A stretch of 64,000 nt of DNA from Paludibacteraceae bacterium (GTDB lineage: Bacteria > Bacteroidota > Bacteroidia > Bacteroidales > Paludibacteraceae). Positions 15,142 to 23,971 of this stretch are shown here, piece after piece (the first letter of the stretch is position 1; the number at the start of each line of letters is the position of its first letter). Under the pieces are notes generated by a model that saw only the letters and a program-made list of their open reading frames with translations, searched no databases and was not told where the DNA came from. The DNA lies in the NCBI GenBank assembly GCA_016285885.1, contig JAEERP010000004.1, positions 1 through 64,000 on the forward strand, read 5' to 3'. Made by a program: the position numbers and the translations under genes.

Positions 15142-16356
15142 ATGAAATACTTAATCATACTCGGAGACGGTATGGCGGATGAGCCGATCGCCTCTTTAGG
15201 AAACAAAACGATTCTTCAGGCGGCGAACATCCCGACCATGGATATGTTGGCTAAATTGGGCCGCAATGGTCTTTTGTCGACGGTGCCTCCTGGATACCAT
15301 CCCGGAAGCGAGATAGCCAACCTCACAGTGCTTGGCTATGATGTGAGGAAGGTCTTCGAAGGCCGCGGCTCCTTGGAGGCCGCCAGCATGGGCGTGGACA
15401 TCGAGCCGGGCGAGATGGCGATGCGCTGCAACATCATCTGCGTGCAGGACGGTAAGATAAAAAACCACTCCGCAGGCCATATCTCCAACGAGGAGGCCTG
15501 CCAATTGATCAACTACCTTAACGAGGAGCTGGGAGACGACAAGGTGCGTTTCTTCCCTGGCGTCTCCTACCGTCACTTGCTGAAGGTGAAGGGTGGAGAC
15601 AAACGGGTCTCTTGTACTCCTCCCCACGATGTGCCGGGCACTCCGTTCAAGGATGTCATGGTGAAGGCGGACTGCCCAGAGGCGGAGCAGACCGCGAAGT
15701 TATTGAACGATTTGATCCTCCGCTCCATGGAGATCTTGCCTAAACATCCGGTCAACATGAAACGTGTGGCGGAGGGGAAAGATCCCGCCAATAGCATCTG
15801 GCCTTGGTCGGCCGGCTACAAGCCTAGCATGAAGACGTTGATGGAGACCTACGGGCTGAAAAGCGGTGCGGTCATCTCTGCTGTCGACCTGATCCGCGGC
15901 ATCGGTGTCTACGCCGGACTGAAATCCATCGAGGTGGAGGGCGCCACTGGCTTGTACGACACCAACTATGAGGGCAAGGCGCAGGCGACTATCGATGCGC
16001 TGAAGGAGAATGACTTGGTCTACCTCCACATCGAGGCGAGCGACGAGGCGGGCCACGAGGGTAATGTCGAGCTGAAACTGAAGACGGTGGAGTACCTGGA
16101 GAATAGGGTGGTGAAGCCAATTTACGAGGAGGTCTCCAAATGGAAGGAACCGGTGACGATCGCTATCTTGCCGGACCATCCGACGCCTTGTAGGCTGAAA
16201 ACGCATATCTCCGCCCCAATTCCGTTCCTGATCTACTATCCGGGCATCGAGCCGGATGCGGTGGACCGCTATGATGAGGAGTCGGCGAAGAAGGGTGCCT
16301 ATGGCCTCTTGGAGGGAGATGAATTCATGAAGGCGCTATTAAACCAAACTATATAA
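15142..16356 (+). CDS. apgM: Cofactor-independent phosphoglycerate mutase, archaeal (ApgM) type
   Basis: 404 residues from the ATG at 15142; an upstream in-frame ATG at 15085 adds an unlikely extension, since all the homology starts at KYLIILGDGMAD. The enzyme interconverts 3- and 2-phosphoglycerate in glycolysis/gluconeogenesis without 2,3-bisphosphoglycerate. The alkaline-phosphatase-like metal site is visible in GDGMAD (N-terminus), GSEIANLTVLGYD (with the serine expected to be phosphorylated), HIEASDEAGHEG and LPDHPTPC. The length is normal for the family. A TAAATTTG box at 15113-15120 may be its promoter. Two lipoprotein genes follow at 11 and 0 bases, so they are probably co-transcribed. 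Confidence 0.92.
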   Translation: MKYLIILGDGMADEPIASLGNKTILQAANIPTMDMLAKLGRNGLLSTVPPGYHPGSEIANLTVLGYDVRKVFEGRGSLEAASMGVDIEPGEMAMRCNIICVQDGKIKNHSAGHISNEEACQLINYLNEELGDDKVRFFPGVSYRHLLKVKGGDKRVSCTPPHDVPGTPFKDVMVKADCPEAEQTAKLLNDLILRSMEILPKHPVNMKRVAEGKDPANSIWPWSAGYKPSMKTLMETYGLKSGAVISAVDLIRGIGVYAGLKSIEVEGATGLYDTNYEGKAQATIDALKENDLVYLHIEASDEAGHEGNVELKLKTVEYLENRVVKPIYEEVSKWKEPVTIAILPDHPTPCRLKTHISAPIPFLIYYPGIEPDAVDRYDEESAKKGAYGLLEGDEFMKALLNQTI

Positions 16357-16367
16357 ATTTAGTGGAT

Positions 16368-16709
16368 ATGAAAAAACTTTTCATTTTGGCTTTGTTGTCC
16401 GCTTTGCTGGTCTCCTGCAAGGATTCGCCTAGCAAGGTGGCTAAGAAGTTCTCCCAGGCTGTCGCTACTGGACAGGTGGAAGAGGCGAAGAAATATTGTA
16501 CGGAAAGTACGGGTAAGATACTGGATATGTCTGCCGCTTGGGGAGGCTTGAAGGAGAACCCGAACTACAAAATGAATATCTTGCGCGATTCGATCGTCGA
16601 CAACCTCGCTTTCGTCTTCTACACGGAGGACGACAGTGACAAGGAGCAGGTGATGAAGCTGAACAAGATCAATGGGGAGTGGAAAGTCTCTATGAGTGGC
16701 AAAAAATAA
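16368..16709 (+). CDS. DUF4878-type lipoprotein
   Basis: 113 residues from the ATG at 16368. The lipobox LLVSC follows a short hydrophobic signal. The body (KVAKKFSQAVATGQVEEAKKYC ... NKINGEWKVSMS, shown in part) matches the small NTF2-like DUF4878 lipoproteins of Bacteroidetes. Function unknown, predicted to sit on a membrane facing the periplasm. It follows apgM by 11 bases, and its stop codon overlaps the next start (TAATG). Confidence 0.75.
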   Translation: MKKLFILALLSALLVSCKDSPSKVAKKFSQAVATGQVEEAKKYCTESTGKILDMSAAWGGLKENPNYKMNILRDSIVDNLAFVFYTEDDSDKEQVMKLNKINGEWKVSMSGKK

Positions 16710-17332
16710 TGCCTTCCTCTTTCCCTGGCGTCTTATTGGCGGTGGGGTGTCTCGTCGCATCCGCATGTTCTAGTCCGTCGGGCGGCTCGCCATCGGACGG
16801 ACTCCCTTCTTTCGAGGCTGACTCCATGCGGAGCGGTGATTTGGTATGTCGGTTGGGCAACGGCTATTTCTCAGGCATCTTCAGACGTTTTTCGGGCGAT
16901 TCCGAGCGTTTCTCCCACATTGGGGTCTTCCATCGTGAGGGAGACTCCTGTTTCGTGATCCATGCGGATGCGGATGAGTTGACGGGCATCGGTTCCGTGA
17001 AAAGAGAGCCTCTGTCTGAATTCTTGCGAGGCTCTCACGACCATCAATTTTACCGATTCACCGTTGATTCGATTCGCTCGGGTGTCGATTCGCTCGCTCT
17101 TGGTTATTCCGTTCGAGGAGTCCCTTTCGATACCGATTTCGACCTCTCCAGTGATTCCTCCCTTTATTGCACGGAACTGGTGGCTGTTGCCATCAATGGG
17201 GCGGCTCAAAATGACACAGTGGTCTCTCCCTTCTCGCTGACGAAGACCTTCCTGTATTATAGGATCGATGACATTTTGCATTGCGGATTGCTCGAGGTTT
17301 CGCCCGTTTCGGGAGATTCCATCGGACAATAA
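16709..17332 (+). CDS. YiiX/NlpC-P60-like cysteine hydrolase, lipoprotein
   Basis: 207 residues from the ATG at 16709, which overlaps the previous stop. Lipoprotein signal ending in LVASAC. The segment SGDLVCRLGNG with a following FSHIGVFH matches the conserved Asp and His region, and LYCTELV carries the cysteine, in the order expected for permuted YiiX/YebB-like NlpC/P60 hydrolases (His before Cys). Probable role: hydrolysis of amide bonds in cell envelope components in the periplasm. Third gene of the apgM operon. Confidence 0.75.
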   Translation: MPSSFPGVLLAVGCLVASACSSPSGGSPSDGLPSFEADSMRSGDLVCRLGNGYFSGIFRRFSGDSERFSHIGVFHREGDSCFVIHADADELTGIGSVKREPLSEFLRGSHDHQFYRFTVDSIRSGVDSLALGYSVRGVPFDTDFDLSSDSSLYCTELVAVAINGAAQNDTVVSPFSLTKTFLYYRIDDILHCGLLEVSPVSGDSIGQ

Positions 17333-17440
17333 TTTGTTATCCTTCTGCTCATATTCTATTTTGGGGTCGTATTGAATCATTAATACGCACAATGTTTGAT
17401 ACATATTCATCGTTTTTATCGACTTTATGTGCATAATTAA

Positions 17441-17472
17441 TTTGCAAATTCTTGATATAAATGGTATATTTG
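17441..17472 (+). promoter_or_regulatory. Promoter of the DUF3472-like gene
   Basis: TTTG at 17441-17444 and TATATTTG at 17465-17472 with 20 bases between. The leader of about 150 bases to the ATG at 17627 contains a direct repeat, TTTAGGGTAGTT, at 17481-17492 and 17504-17515. The rest of the gap from 17333 is AT-rich with no gene. Confidence 0.6.
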
Positions 17473-17626
17473 TCATTGTGTTTAGGGTAGTTTAATGCAT
17501 GCATTTAGGGTAGTTATATCTATCAATATTCTATCCGTTTAAATGTTCATTTTAAAGGGGTGCTTGGGAATTATGGACTTCGCCCATTCATCCTTTTTTG
17601 TAGTGAGTCCAAAAAAATTTTACTGT

Positions 17627-19660
17627 ATGTTTAAAAATTGTTTAGCGTTGGGGATGCGAGCTTGTGCCGTAGGCTTGCTATCTCTGGGTTTTGTTAATGC
17701 CAGTGCGGCGGACGAGGGGGTAAAGTTGCCTGCTATTATCCTTAACTGCGATGACCAAGATGGTTACTCAAATCTTGATCAAAGATTGTCGGATATGGTT
17801 ATTTCTACGATTAAGGTAAAGGACGCTGCAAACTCCACTTATTATTGTGCGATGCAGTGGGGATTGAGCCACGTGAAGGACGACGGAACGGTTGAGACCG
17901 AGGAGTGCGGATATACCGGCTTGCAGCAGTTGGACAACGGTAAGCGTATCGCTATTTTCTCTAACTGGAATCCGAAGGTTAGATGGAACGGAGAGGCTAT
18001 CGCTTCTTCTAGCTCTAAGTTTATCGGTGACGGTACGGTGACGATTACGGTCGGCAACGAGACGTTGAAGACGTTTGACAGGTCTTGGGACAAGTTGAAG
18101 GGCGATTACGTTTATTGCTTCAGCAATGATGGTATTGTCCGTTTCTATACCTATGAGAACGGTACAGAACCAAGCGTAAGGGTTGAAAACAACCAGGTGA
18201 TTGCGAGCGACAACATGGAGCTTTTGTTCCAATCAACTGAAAGCACGGTTATCTCTTACGAGCAAGCCAACGAGATCTCTTACGGAATCCAGCCGTTCTC
18301 TGGCGAGGGTAGAGGATTGCAATCTTTCTACAACTTGGACTGGAACACGGATAGCTGGTATACGTTCGTGACGAAGTTCTGGCAGGATGGCGATAACACG
18401 AAGATCGGTTTGTGGGTGCTTGACCATAGCGGAGAGAAGTGGCACCACTTCCTCACGATGATCTATCCTGAGCGTAATGTCTATGCCACATCTTCTTTCG
18501 GTTCATTCCTTGAGACCTTCGCGGTTACGGATGGTTCTGTAAGATCCATGTATGCTGCGCCTAGATTCGCTCGTCTCCTTTCTGGTGAGTATTATTACAA
18601 AGGAAATGGCTATGTTTATGCTTCCGGTAGCGGTCCTGAGTTCCATGAGAACTATGTGGCTCGCAAAGAGAACGCTACGTACTTCATACAGGCAGGTGGC
18701 ACTGAGGATGACCACTCAGAGCTCGACCGTCGTCAGACCATTGAATATGAGACCTTCACCTCTGCTGATTATGCGCTTGAGGGTCTTCGCTTCTTCTCTC
18801 CGATCACAGTGGAGTCTATCGCTTATGAGAATGGTTCCCTTGTATGGGAAGTCGCTTCAGACAAGGCTCCTCAGTTCTCTTACGAGTACAAGGTTTCAAA
18901 GATCATAAGAACGGATGATCAACTCTATTTCGAGCCTGTTTTCGAGGGTTCTGCTATCGATCCTGATTGCAGAAGCAAGGAGATCGACCTCTATTCTTTG
19001 GCTCCTGGACAATATGACGTGCAACTCACGTTGTATGACATCGCCGGCAACAAGTACACCACTGCTTTCCCTTGGAATGTGGAGGAGGTTGAGGAGAACT
19101 CTTGCGTTGAGTTGATGAACGGCTTTACCGCTCAATACGGTAGCTTGCTTGTTGATGTGCCTATCGAGCACAACAACACGGACGTTGACCTCAGAATCGA
19201 GGATGCTGAGGGTAACGTGGTTTCTCAATTCACCAGCCCTATGAGCGTTGGCTATGGCCAAAACTCTGCTGTTCTTCAATTGAACACTCAAAACCTCTCT
19301 GTGACGGGCGAGTACTACTTCACAGCTACTGTGGATGATAAGGCTTGTAAGTCTAAGTTCTCTGTCATCAATGGTGTATACGATGGTGACGAGCCTGTCG
19401 CTGACAATGTTCAGGGCATCAAGTACATCTATGCTAACTGGAGTAGCGCAGTGCTTGGCTTCGAGGCTTTGGAAGAGGCTGACGCTGTCGTTTCCATCTC
19501 TTCTATCTGGGGTTGGACGGCTAAGACGGAGACTATCCACTTGCAGAAAGGTTTGAACTCTTATGAGATCAACTGCAATGGTTTGTCTGTTGGCCAAACT
19601 TTCTCTGTTAAGGTGGTTGTAAATGGCGCAACATATAGCGAGATGTTTATCGTTAAATAA
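17627..19660 (+). CDS. Secreted DUF3472-like protein
   Basis: 677 residues from the ATG at 17627, which gives a clean signal peptide (GMRACAVGLLSLGFVNASA); the frame is open from 17543 but the extra 28 residues do not look like a leader. The middle (about 200-330, with SGEGRGLQSFYNLDW, WYTFVTKFWQDGDN and SFGSFLETFAV) resembles DUF3472, found in secreted Bacteroidetes proteins. The C-terminal third has repeated Ig-like beta segments (DLRIEDAEGNVVSQF). No catalytic motif is recognised. Single gene with a good promoter and a strong terminator. It may bind or process carbohydrate, but the sequence does not show this. Confidence 0.65.
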   Translation: MFKNCLALGMRACAVGLLSLGFVNASAADEGVKLPAIILNCDDQDGYSNLDQRLSDMVISTIKVKDAANSTYYCAMQWGLSHVKDDGTVETEECGYTGLQQLDNGKRIAIFSNWNPKVRWNGEAIASSSSKFIGDGTVTITVGNETLKTFDRSWDKLKGDYVYCFSNDGIVRFYTYENGTEPSVRVENNQVIASDNMELLFQSTESTVISYEQANEISYGIQPFSGEGRGLQSFYNLDWNTDSWYTFVTKFWQDGDNTKIGLWVLDHSGEKWHHFLTMIYPERNVYATSSFGSFLETFAVTDGSVRSMYAAPRFARLLSGEYYYKGNGYVYASGSGPEFHENYVARKENATYFIQAGGTEDDHSELDRRQTIEYETFTSADYALEGLRFFSPITVESIAYENGSLVWEVASDKAPQFSYEYKVSKIIRTDDQLYFEPVFEGSAIDPDCRSKEIDLYSLAPGQYDVQLTLYDIAGNKYTTAFPWNVEEVEENSCVELMNGFTAQYGSLLVDVPIEHNNTDVDLRIEDAEGNVVSQFTSPMSVGYGQNSAVLQLNTQNLSVTGEYYFTATVDDKACKSKFSVINGVYDGDEPVADNVQGIKYIYANWSSAVLGFEALEEADAVVSISSIWGWTAKTETIHLQKGLNSYEINCNGLSVGQTFSVKVVVNGATYSEMFIVK

Positions 19661-19685
19661 TCGCTTTTATCGTTGCTTGATTTTA

Positions 19686-19711
19686 GGCGGGGATTTTTCC
19701 CCGCCTTTTTT
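19686..19711 (+). terminator. Strong terminator after the DUF3472-like gene
   Basis: GGCGGGGA and TCCCCGCC flank a short T loop and are followed by TTTTTT. Between it and 19915 there is about 200 bases with no feature seen. Confidence 0.9.
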
Positions 19712-19915
19712 GTCCTCTGTGGGGAGGTTTCTTCTCCGTGTGATGTCGTATGTCTTCTTGGCGGAGAAAATGCGTTAGAGGGGACGTGACGGCCCTTCTT
19801 CGCCCCTTGAACGTTTCGTGTGGTCTTCTTCCTGAAAGGATCTGCCGTAGAATGGTGGTGCGGATCGTTGCCCTCCCCAAAGAATTGTCGCCAGGATTTG
19901 GTCAGTTCAGACCAT

Positions 19916-19944
19916 AAAAAAAGTGCGCCAAATCATTGACGCAC
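19916..19944 (-). terminator. Terminator of the arginine operon
   Basis: On the minus strand, GTGCGTCA and TGGCGCAC arms (one mismatch) around a six-base loop are followed by TTTTTTT. It lies just after the argG stop at 19973. Confidence 0.8.
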
Positions 19945-19972
19945 CTTCTTTTCGTAATTCTTATAGGGGTTA

Positions 19973-21181
19973 TTATATGTCTTTCCCTTCCTCCTTGTGG
20001 TTGGCGTAGTATACGCGAAGAGGGGTGGAAGTTACCTTGATAAAGCCCTTCGCCTCCTCTGAGGTCCAACCCTTGTTCATTTCGCCGTACTCGCCGAACT
20101 TGGTCTTTACAAGGTCGTCCTTTGAGTCGACGCCTACAGTAGAGAAGGAGAGTGGACGGAGTTCCAGTTTCACCTCTCCGTTGACGTGGCGTTGTGAGCT
20201 TTCCAACATGGCCTCGATATCCCTCATCACTGGTTCGAGGTACTGGGACTCATGAAGGAACATGCCGTACCAGTTAGCCACTTGGTCTTTCCAATATTGT
20301 TGCCACTTGGAGAGGGTGTATTTCTCCAAGAATTTATGTGCGCCGATGATCAGCATAGGAGCGGCGGCCTCGAAGCCCACACGGCCCTTGATGCCGATGA
20401 TGGTGTCGCCCACGTGCATGTCACGTCCGATACCGTAAGCCGAACCGATCTCCTCGATCTTTTGGATGCAGGCGATCTTGTCGGTGAACTTCTCACCATT
20501 GACGGAGCAGATCTCACCCTTCTCGAAACCGATGGTGAGGTACTCGCTACCGGTCTTCTTCACTTGCTTCAGGTAAGCGCTCTCAGGCAATCCCTCGCGT
20601 GAGTCAAGGATCTCGCCTCCGCAGATGGAGGTTCCCCAGATGCCCACGTTGTAGGAATATTTCAGTTTGGTCCAGTCAGCGGCGAATCCGTGCTGGTTCA
20701 AGTAATCGATCTCATATTGGCGGGTGAGCGCCATGTCGCGTGTCAGTGTGATGATCTCCACGCCTGGAGCCATCACGAGGAAGGTCATGTCGAAACGCAC
20801 TTGGTCGTTGCCGGCACCGGTGGAACCGTGAGCGATGGCGTCGGCGCCGATCTCGTTCGCATAGCGTGCGATGGCCATGCCTTGGAAGATACGCTCGGAA
20901 GACACGGAAATAGGGTAGGTGCCGTTTCTGAGCACGTTACCGAAGACCATGTACTTCAAGCTCTTCGCGTAGTACTCTTGGGTGACATCCAATGTCACGT
21001 ATTTGACAGCGCCCAGCTTGTAGGCGTTCTCTTCGTTCTGCTTCAATTGCTCGGCGCTGAATCCGCCTGTGTTGGCGCATGCGGCGTATACATCATATCC
21101 CTTTTCTTTCGCAAGGTACATGACGGTGAAAGAGGTGTCGAGACCTCCGCTAAATGCAACTACTACTTTTTTATTAGCCAT
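19973..21181 (-). CDS. argG: Argininosuccinate synthase
   Basis: 402 residues. Joins citrulline and aspartate with ATP in arginine synthesis, in the cytoplasm. The ATP pyrophosphatase loop AFSGGLDTS is at residues 9-17; SVSSERIFQ, HGSTGAGNDQVRFD and a SICGGEILDSREG segment are further conserved parts. Length normal. Last gene of the minus-strand group argR-GNAT-argG, starting 24 bases after the GNAT gene and followed by a terminator. Repression by the ArgR encoded two genes upstream is expected but not shown. Confidence 0.95.
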   Translation of the reverse strand: MANKKVVVAFSGGLDTSFTVMYLAKEKGYDVYAACANTGGFSAEQLKQNEENAYKLGAVKYVTLDVTQEYYAKSLKYMVFGNVLRNGTYPISVSSERIFQGMAIARYANEIGADAIAHGSTGAGNDQVRFDMTFLVMAPGVEIITLTRDMALTRQYEIDYLNQHGFAADWTKLKYSYNVGIWGTSICGGEILDSREGLPESAYLKQVKKTGSEYLTIGFEKGEICSVNGEKFTDKIACIQKIEEIGSAYGIGRDMHVGDTIIGIKGRVGFEAAAPMLIIGAHKFLEKYTLSKWQQYWKDQVANWYGMFLHESQYLEPVMRDIEAMLESSQRHVNGEVKLELRPLSFSTVGVDSKDDLVKTKFGEYGEMNKGWTSEEAKGFIKVTSTPLRVYYANHKEEGKDI

Positions 21182-21205
21182 ATTTCGAAATGTATATTTT
21201 AATTC

Positions 21206-21799
21206 CTAGATTTTGATGTTAGGGTCTTTGGCGAGTTCCCTCTCCGCCATCTCCACGCTCAATGGCTCGTGCGGATCGAACAACATGCCGGTGCAGATGC
21301 AGTAGCGTCTGCCTGTGCGTTGGAGCACGTCGTAGTTGACACAACCCTGACAACCCTTCCAAAATGTATCGTCTTCCGTTAGATCGGCGAATGTCACGGG
21401 GAGGTATCCCAATTGGGTGTTCAGCTTCATCACGGCGGCGCCTGATGTTAGACTGAAGATCTTTGCTTCCGGCCATCTCTTGCGCGCCAATGTGAATGTG
21501 TGGTGTTTGATGCGGCGCGCCAAACCTCTTCCGCGGAATTTCTCTGGGACGATGAGGCCTGAAGTGGTGACGTATTTCTTGTCCTCCCACGTCTCGATGT
21601 AACTGAATCCGGCGAATTCATCTCCACACAAAGCGATGATCGCTTTCCCCTCAAGCATCTTCTGCTTCACGTATTCGGGGTCACGTTTCGCGATTCCAGT
21701 CCCACGTACTTTGGCTGCCTTTTCTATTGTGTCCAATATCGTGTCAACGTAGCCCAAATGCCTTTCGTCGGCAACCATGATTTCAATTTCCTGATCCAT
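21206..21799 (-). CDS. GNAT family N-acetyltransferase in the arginine operon
   Basis: 198 residues from the ATG at 21799. The frame opens at 21853, but that start would overlap argR by 29 bases, and the GNAT homology starts after MDQEIEIMVADE. The acetyl-CoA loop is seen in PEKFRGRGLARRI, followed by a LNTQLGYLPV segment. The C-terminus has clustered cysteines (CQGCVNYDVLQRTGRRYCIC). Its place between argR and argG suggests an N-acetylation step in arginine synthesis, or a related role in Bacteroidetes, which make arginine through modified intermediates. This is inferred from context. Confidence 0.75.
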   Translation of the reverse strand: MDQEIEIMVADERHLGYVDTILDTIEKAAKVRGTGIAKRDPEYVKQKMLEGKAIIALCGDEFAGFSYIETWEDKKYVTTSGLIVPEKFRGRGLARRIKHHTFTLARKRWPEAKIFSLTSGAAVMKLNTQLGYLPVTFADLTEDDTFWKGCQGCVNYDVLQRTGRRYCICTGMLFDPHEPLSVEMAERELAKDPNIKI

Positions 21800-21824
21800 T
21801 TCTTCTGTCTGAAATACGATTGAA

Positions 21825-22295
21825 TTATTTAATTGAAGGGATGAACTGAGCAAGAGACTCTGTCACCTCTTTTTTTGTTTTATCCTCTTTCGTCACAGCG
21901 ATGATGGTGTCTTCCCCCGCCACTGTGCCAATTATCACGTCTTTGGCCTTGTCGTCTATCTCGTAGGCTAAACTACTGGCGTAGCCCGGCCTTGTATGCA
22001 ACACCGCTATGTTGCCGGAAAACTCTATCGATAGGAGTGCGTTCCCCATTGGGAAGTCGTTCCCGAGGCTCTTGTTCTCCTCTTGTACGCTCCTGGTCGG
22101 TAGTTGATAGAGATACTCCCCTTTCGAGTTGGTCGTCTTCGAGACCTTCAACTGCTTCAGGTCGCGGGAGAGTGTGGCCTGCGTCAGTTCAAATCCTTCC
22201 TTGAAGAGACGCTGAAGTAACTCCTCTTGACTCCCCACAACCGAGGTGGAGATGATCTCTTGTATGGCAGCAAACCTTTTTACCTTGTTTTTCAC
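21825..22295 (-). CDS. argR: Arginine repressor
   Basis: 156 residues. N-terminal winged helix DNA-binding domain (SQEELLQRLFKEGFELTQATLSRD...LKQLKV) and a C-terminal arginine-binding oligomerisation domain with GTVAGEDTIIAV. Arginine-dependent hexameric repressor of arginine genes. First gene of argR-GNAT-argG on the minus strand, so it probably regulates itself and this operon. Confidence 0.93.
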   Translation of the reverse strand: MKNKVKRFAAIQEIISTSVVGSQEELLQRLFKEGFELTQATLSRDLKQLKVSKTTNSKGEYLYQLPTRSVQEENKSLGNDFPMGNALLSIEFSGNIAVLHTRPGYASSLAYEIDDKAKDVIIGTVAGEDTIIAVTKEDKTKKEVTESLAQFIPSIK

Positions 22296-22320
22296 TGTCT
22301 TATCGCTTTAATTTTCACAT

Positions 22321-22366
22321 GCGTGGATCTTTGGTGGAATAATTATCCGTCCACGCTGCAAAATTA
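22321..22366 (-). promoter_or_regulatory. Candidate argR promoter and leader hairpin
   Basis: On the minus strand TAATTTTG (22359-22366) fits the TAnnTTTG box; an upstream TTTG at the right spacing is not clear. The leader then contains GCGTGGA...TCCACGC (22350-22356 with 22321-22327), a possible hairpin. No convincing ARG box was identified by eye. Confidence 0.4.
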
Positions 22367-22469
22367 TGCAAATATTGTGAATGATAAGAGTTCTTGTGCA
22401 TAAAAATTGATTGATATGTTAAAAATATGCAATCAAACGTATCTTTATACCTTTTATATCCGTTCTTAT

Positions 22470-22730
22470 CTATGGTACGGGGTCATAGCCGCTGCCGCCC
22501 CATGGGTTGCACTTCAATATCCTTTTTATGGCTAGCCAGGATCCTTTGAAGACGCCATGCTTCTTCACGGCCTGAATAGCATATTCCGAACATGTTGGCG
22601 TGAACCGGCAACATGGGGGAAAGAGGGGCGATATGCATCTCCTGTAAAAGTATACGGGGAGTAGCACAATCGTCTGAATGATCCTATTCACCGTGATAGG
22701 CTCCTTATTTTTGTTCGAGTCGCTTCCCAT
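22470..22730 (-). CDS. yidD: Membrane protein insertion efficiency factor YidD
   Basis: 86 residues. Contains the family signature [20 protein letters not shown] and ends in [13 protein letters not shown] small protein that associates with the inner membrane and assists YidC-dependent membrane insertion. It overlaps the end of rnpA by 26 bases, the usual gene order. Confidence 0.93.
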   Translation of the reverse strand: MGSDSNKNKEPITVNRIIQTIVLLPVYFYRRCISPLFPPCCRFTPTCSEYAIQAVKKHGVFKGSWLAIKRILKCNPWGGSGYDPVP

Positions 22731-23109
22731 CCTTCCCTTTTAGAATTTGGTCCAAGACCCTTCTCATGCGTTTCTCCACGAATGCCTGGGACTCTATCGT
22801 GTCTCCACTGTAGGTGATGGCGATCTGCATCGTCGCGCCTGCTTCCTTCATCGTGTCACATAGCGCATGCTTGTTTTTGCGGTATGCTTCCCGCATCAGC
22901 CTTTTGATTCTGTTTCTGTCCACTGCGTGCTTGAACCTGCGTTTGGGCGCATTGACGAGGCAACGGACGGGTACGGACTCCTCGGACACTTCCTTGTACT
23001 GCGCGCGGAACGGATATAGGAAGAAGCTTTCGCCTGTCTTGTACAGCTCGTCGATGGCTGTCTTCCCACAGAGGTGTTCCTCTTTTCCGAATGTGTATCG
23101 TCGTTCCAT
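22705..23109 (-). CDS. rnpA: Ribonuclease P protein component
   Basis: 134 residues. Signature [16 protein letters not shown] in the RNA-binding helix, with an RFKHAVDRN segment before it. Binds RNase P RNA and helps process tRNA 5' ends. Lies between hemD (54 bases upstream, separated by a terminator) and yidD. Confidence 0.94.
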   Translation of the reverse strand: MERRYTFGKEEHLCGKTAIDELYKTGESFFLYPFRAQYKEVSEESVPVRCLVNAPKRRFKHAVDRNRIKRLMREAYRKNKHALCDTMKEAGATMQIAITYSGDTIESQAFVEKRMRRVLDQILKGKDGKRLEQK

Positions 23110-23130
23110 CGCTATCGTTCCCTTTGTCGT

Positions 23131-23159
23131 GAAAAAAGTCCAGACGCATGTCCGGACTT
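23131..23159 (-). terminator. Terminator between hemD and rnpA
   Basis: On the minus strand AAGTCCGGAC and GTCTGGACTT form a stem followed by a T run. It lies directly after the hemD stop, so rnpA-yidD either needs its own promoter or depends on read-through. Confidence 0.75.
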
Positions 23160-23163
23160 CCTT

Positions 23164-23949
23164 CTATTTCTTTTTATTGCACTCCTTCAAGAACAAATCC
23201 AATGCCGCCGGCATGGATGGCGCATCGGGGGTGGGTGCCTCCACGTTGACGGTTAACCCTGCGTCTTTCGCCGCTTTCACGGCTGTCGCGCCCAAGCATC
23301 CGATACAGATGTCTCCTTGCTTGAAATCAGGGAAGTTCTTGAACAAGGAGGTGATTCCTGATGGGCTGAAGAATACGAGCATATCGTAGTTGAAGTCAGG
23401 GTCGTTGGTGAAATCCGTGCTGACGGTCTTGTACATCACGCCCTTCGTGAAGTTGGCGCCGATCTCTTCCATCATCGCAAGGATGTCGTCTTTGTGGTCC
23501 TCAGACACCGATTTGTTCGCGTCGTATACATCTGCGACAGACACGAGGAACTTCTCGTCCAGGTGCTTTGCGACGACAGGAATCAAATCTTCCAGTTTGT
23601 TGGATGTGCCGAAAAATACTTTCCTTTTGCGATACTGGATGTACTTCTGGAGGTAAAGCGCGATGGCTTCCGAGACGCAAAAGTACTTCATCGTCTCTGG
23701 TACGGTCACCCTCATCTCCGTGCATAATCTAAAGAAGTGGTCAATAGCCGCCTTCGCGGTGAATACTATCGCTGTATAGTCCAAAATCGCGATTTTCTGT
23801 TGACGGAATTCTTTAGCCAACACTGGTTCTACCTTAATGAATGGTTTGAAGTCGATTTTCACCCCATATTTTGTTTCCAAGTCAAAATAGGGTGACTTTT
23901 CAGTCGCCGGTTTGGGTTGTGAAACCAAGATACGTTTAATTCTTGCCAT
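23164..23949 (-). CDS. hemD: Uroporphyrinogen-III synthase
   Basis: 261 residues. Two-domain HemD pattern: DYTAIVFTAKAAIDHF in the first half, and FFSPSGITSLF, CIGCLGATAVKAAKDAGL and VNVEAPTPDAPSM in the second. Closes hydroxymethylbilane to uroporphyrinogen III in haem/corrin synthesis, in the cytoplasm. Starts 22 bases after the DUF4271 gene, the usual partner in Bacteroidales. Confidence 0.88.
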   Translation of the reverse strand: MARIKRILVSQPKPATEKSPYFDLETKYGVKIDFKPFIKVEPVLAKEFRQQKIAILDYTAIVFTAKAAIDHFFRLCTEMRVTVPETMKYFCVSEAIALYLQKYIQYRKRKVFFGTSNKLEDLIPVVAKHLDEKFLVSVADVYDANKSVSEDHKDDILAMMEEIGANFTKGVMYKTVSTDFTNDPDFNYDMLVFFSPSGITSLFKNFPDFKQGDICIGCLGATAVKAAKDAGLTVNVEAPTPDAPSMPAALDLFLKECNKKK

Positions 23950-23971
23950 TTTCTCTTTGTGTTTTTTTAAG

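Noticed and set aside
8752-17517. Shared 14-mer TTTAGGGTAGTTAT at 8752 and 17504
   Set aside because: Matches of this length are expected by chance in 64 kb, and the first copy lies inside a coding region.
19712-19915. Possible gene between the two terminators
   Set aside because: Short frames only, with no start signal or recognisable product; the stretch lies between convergent transcription units.
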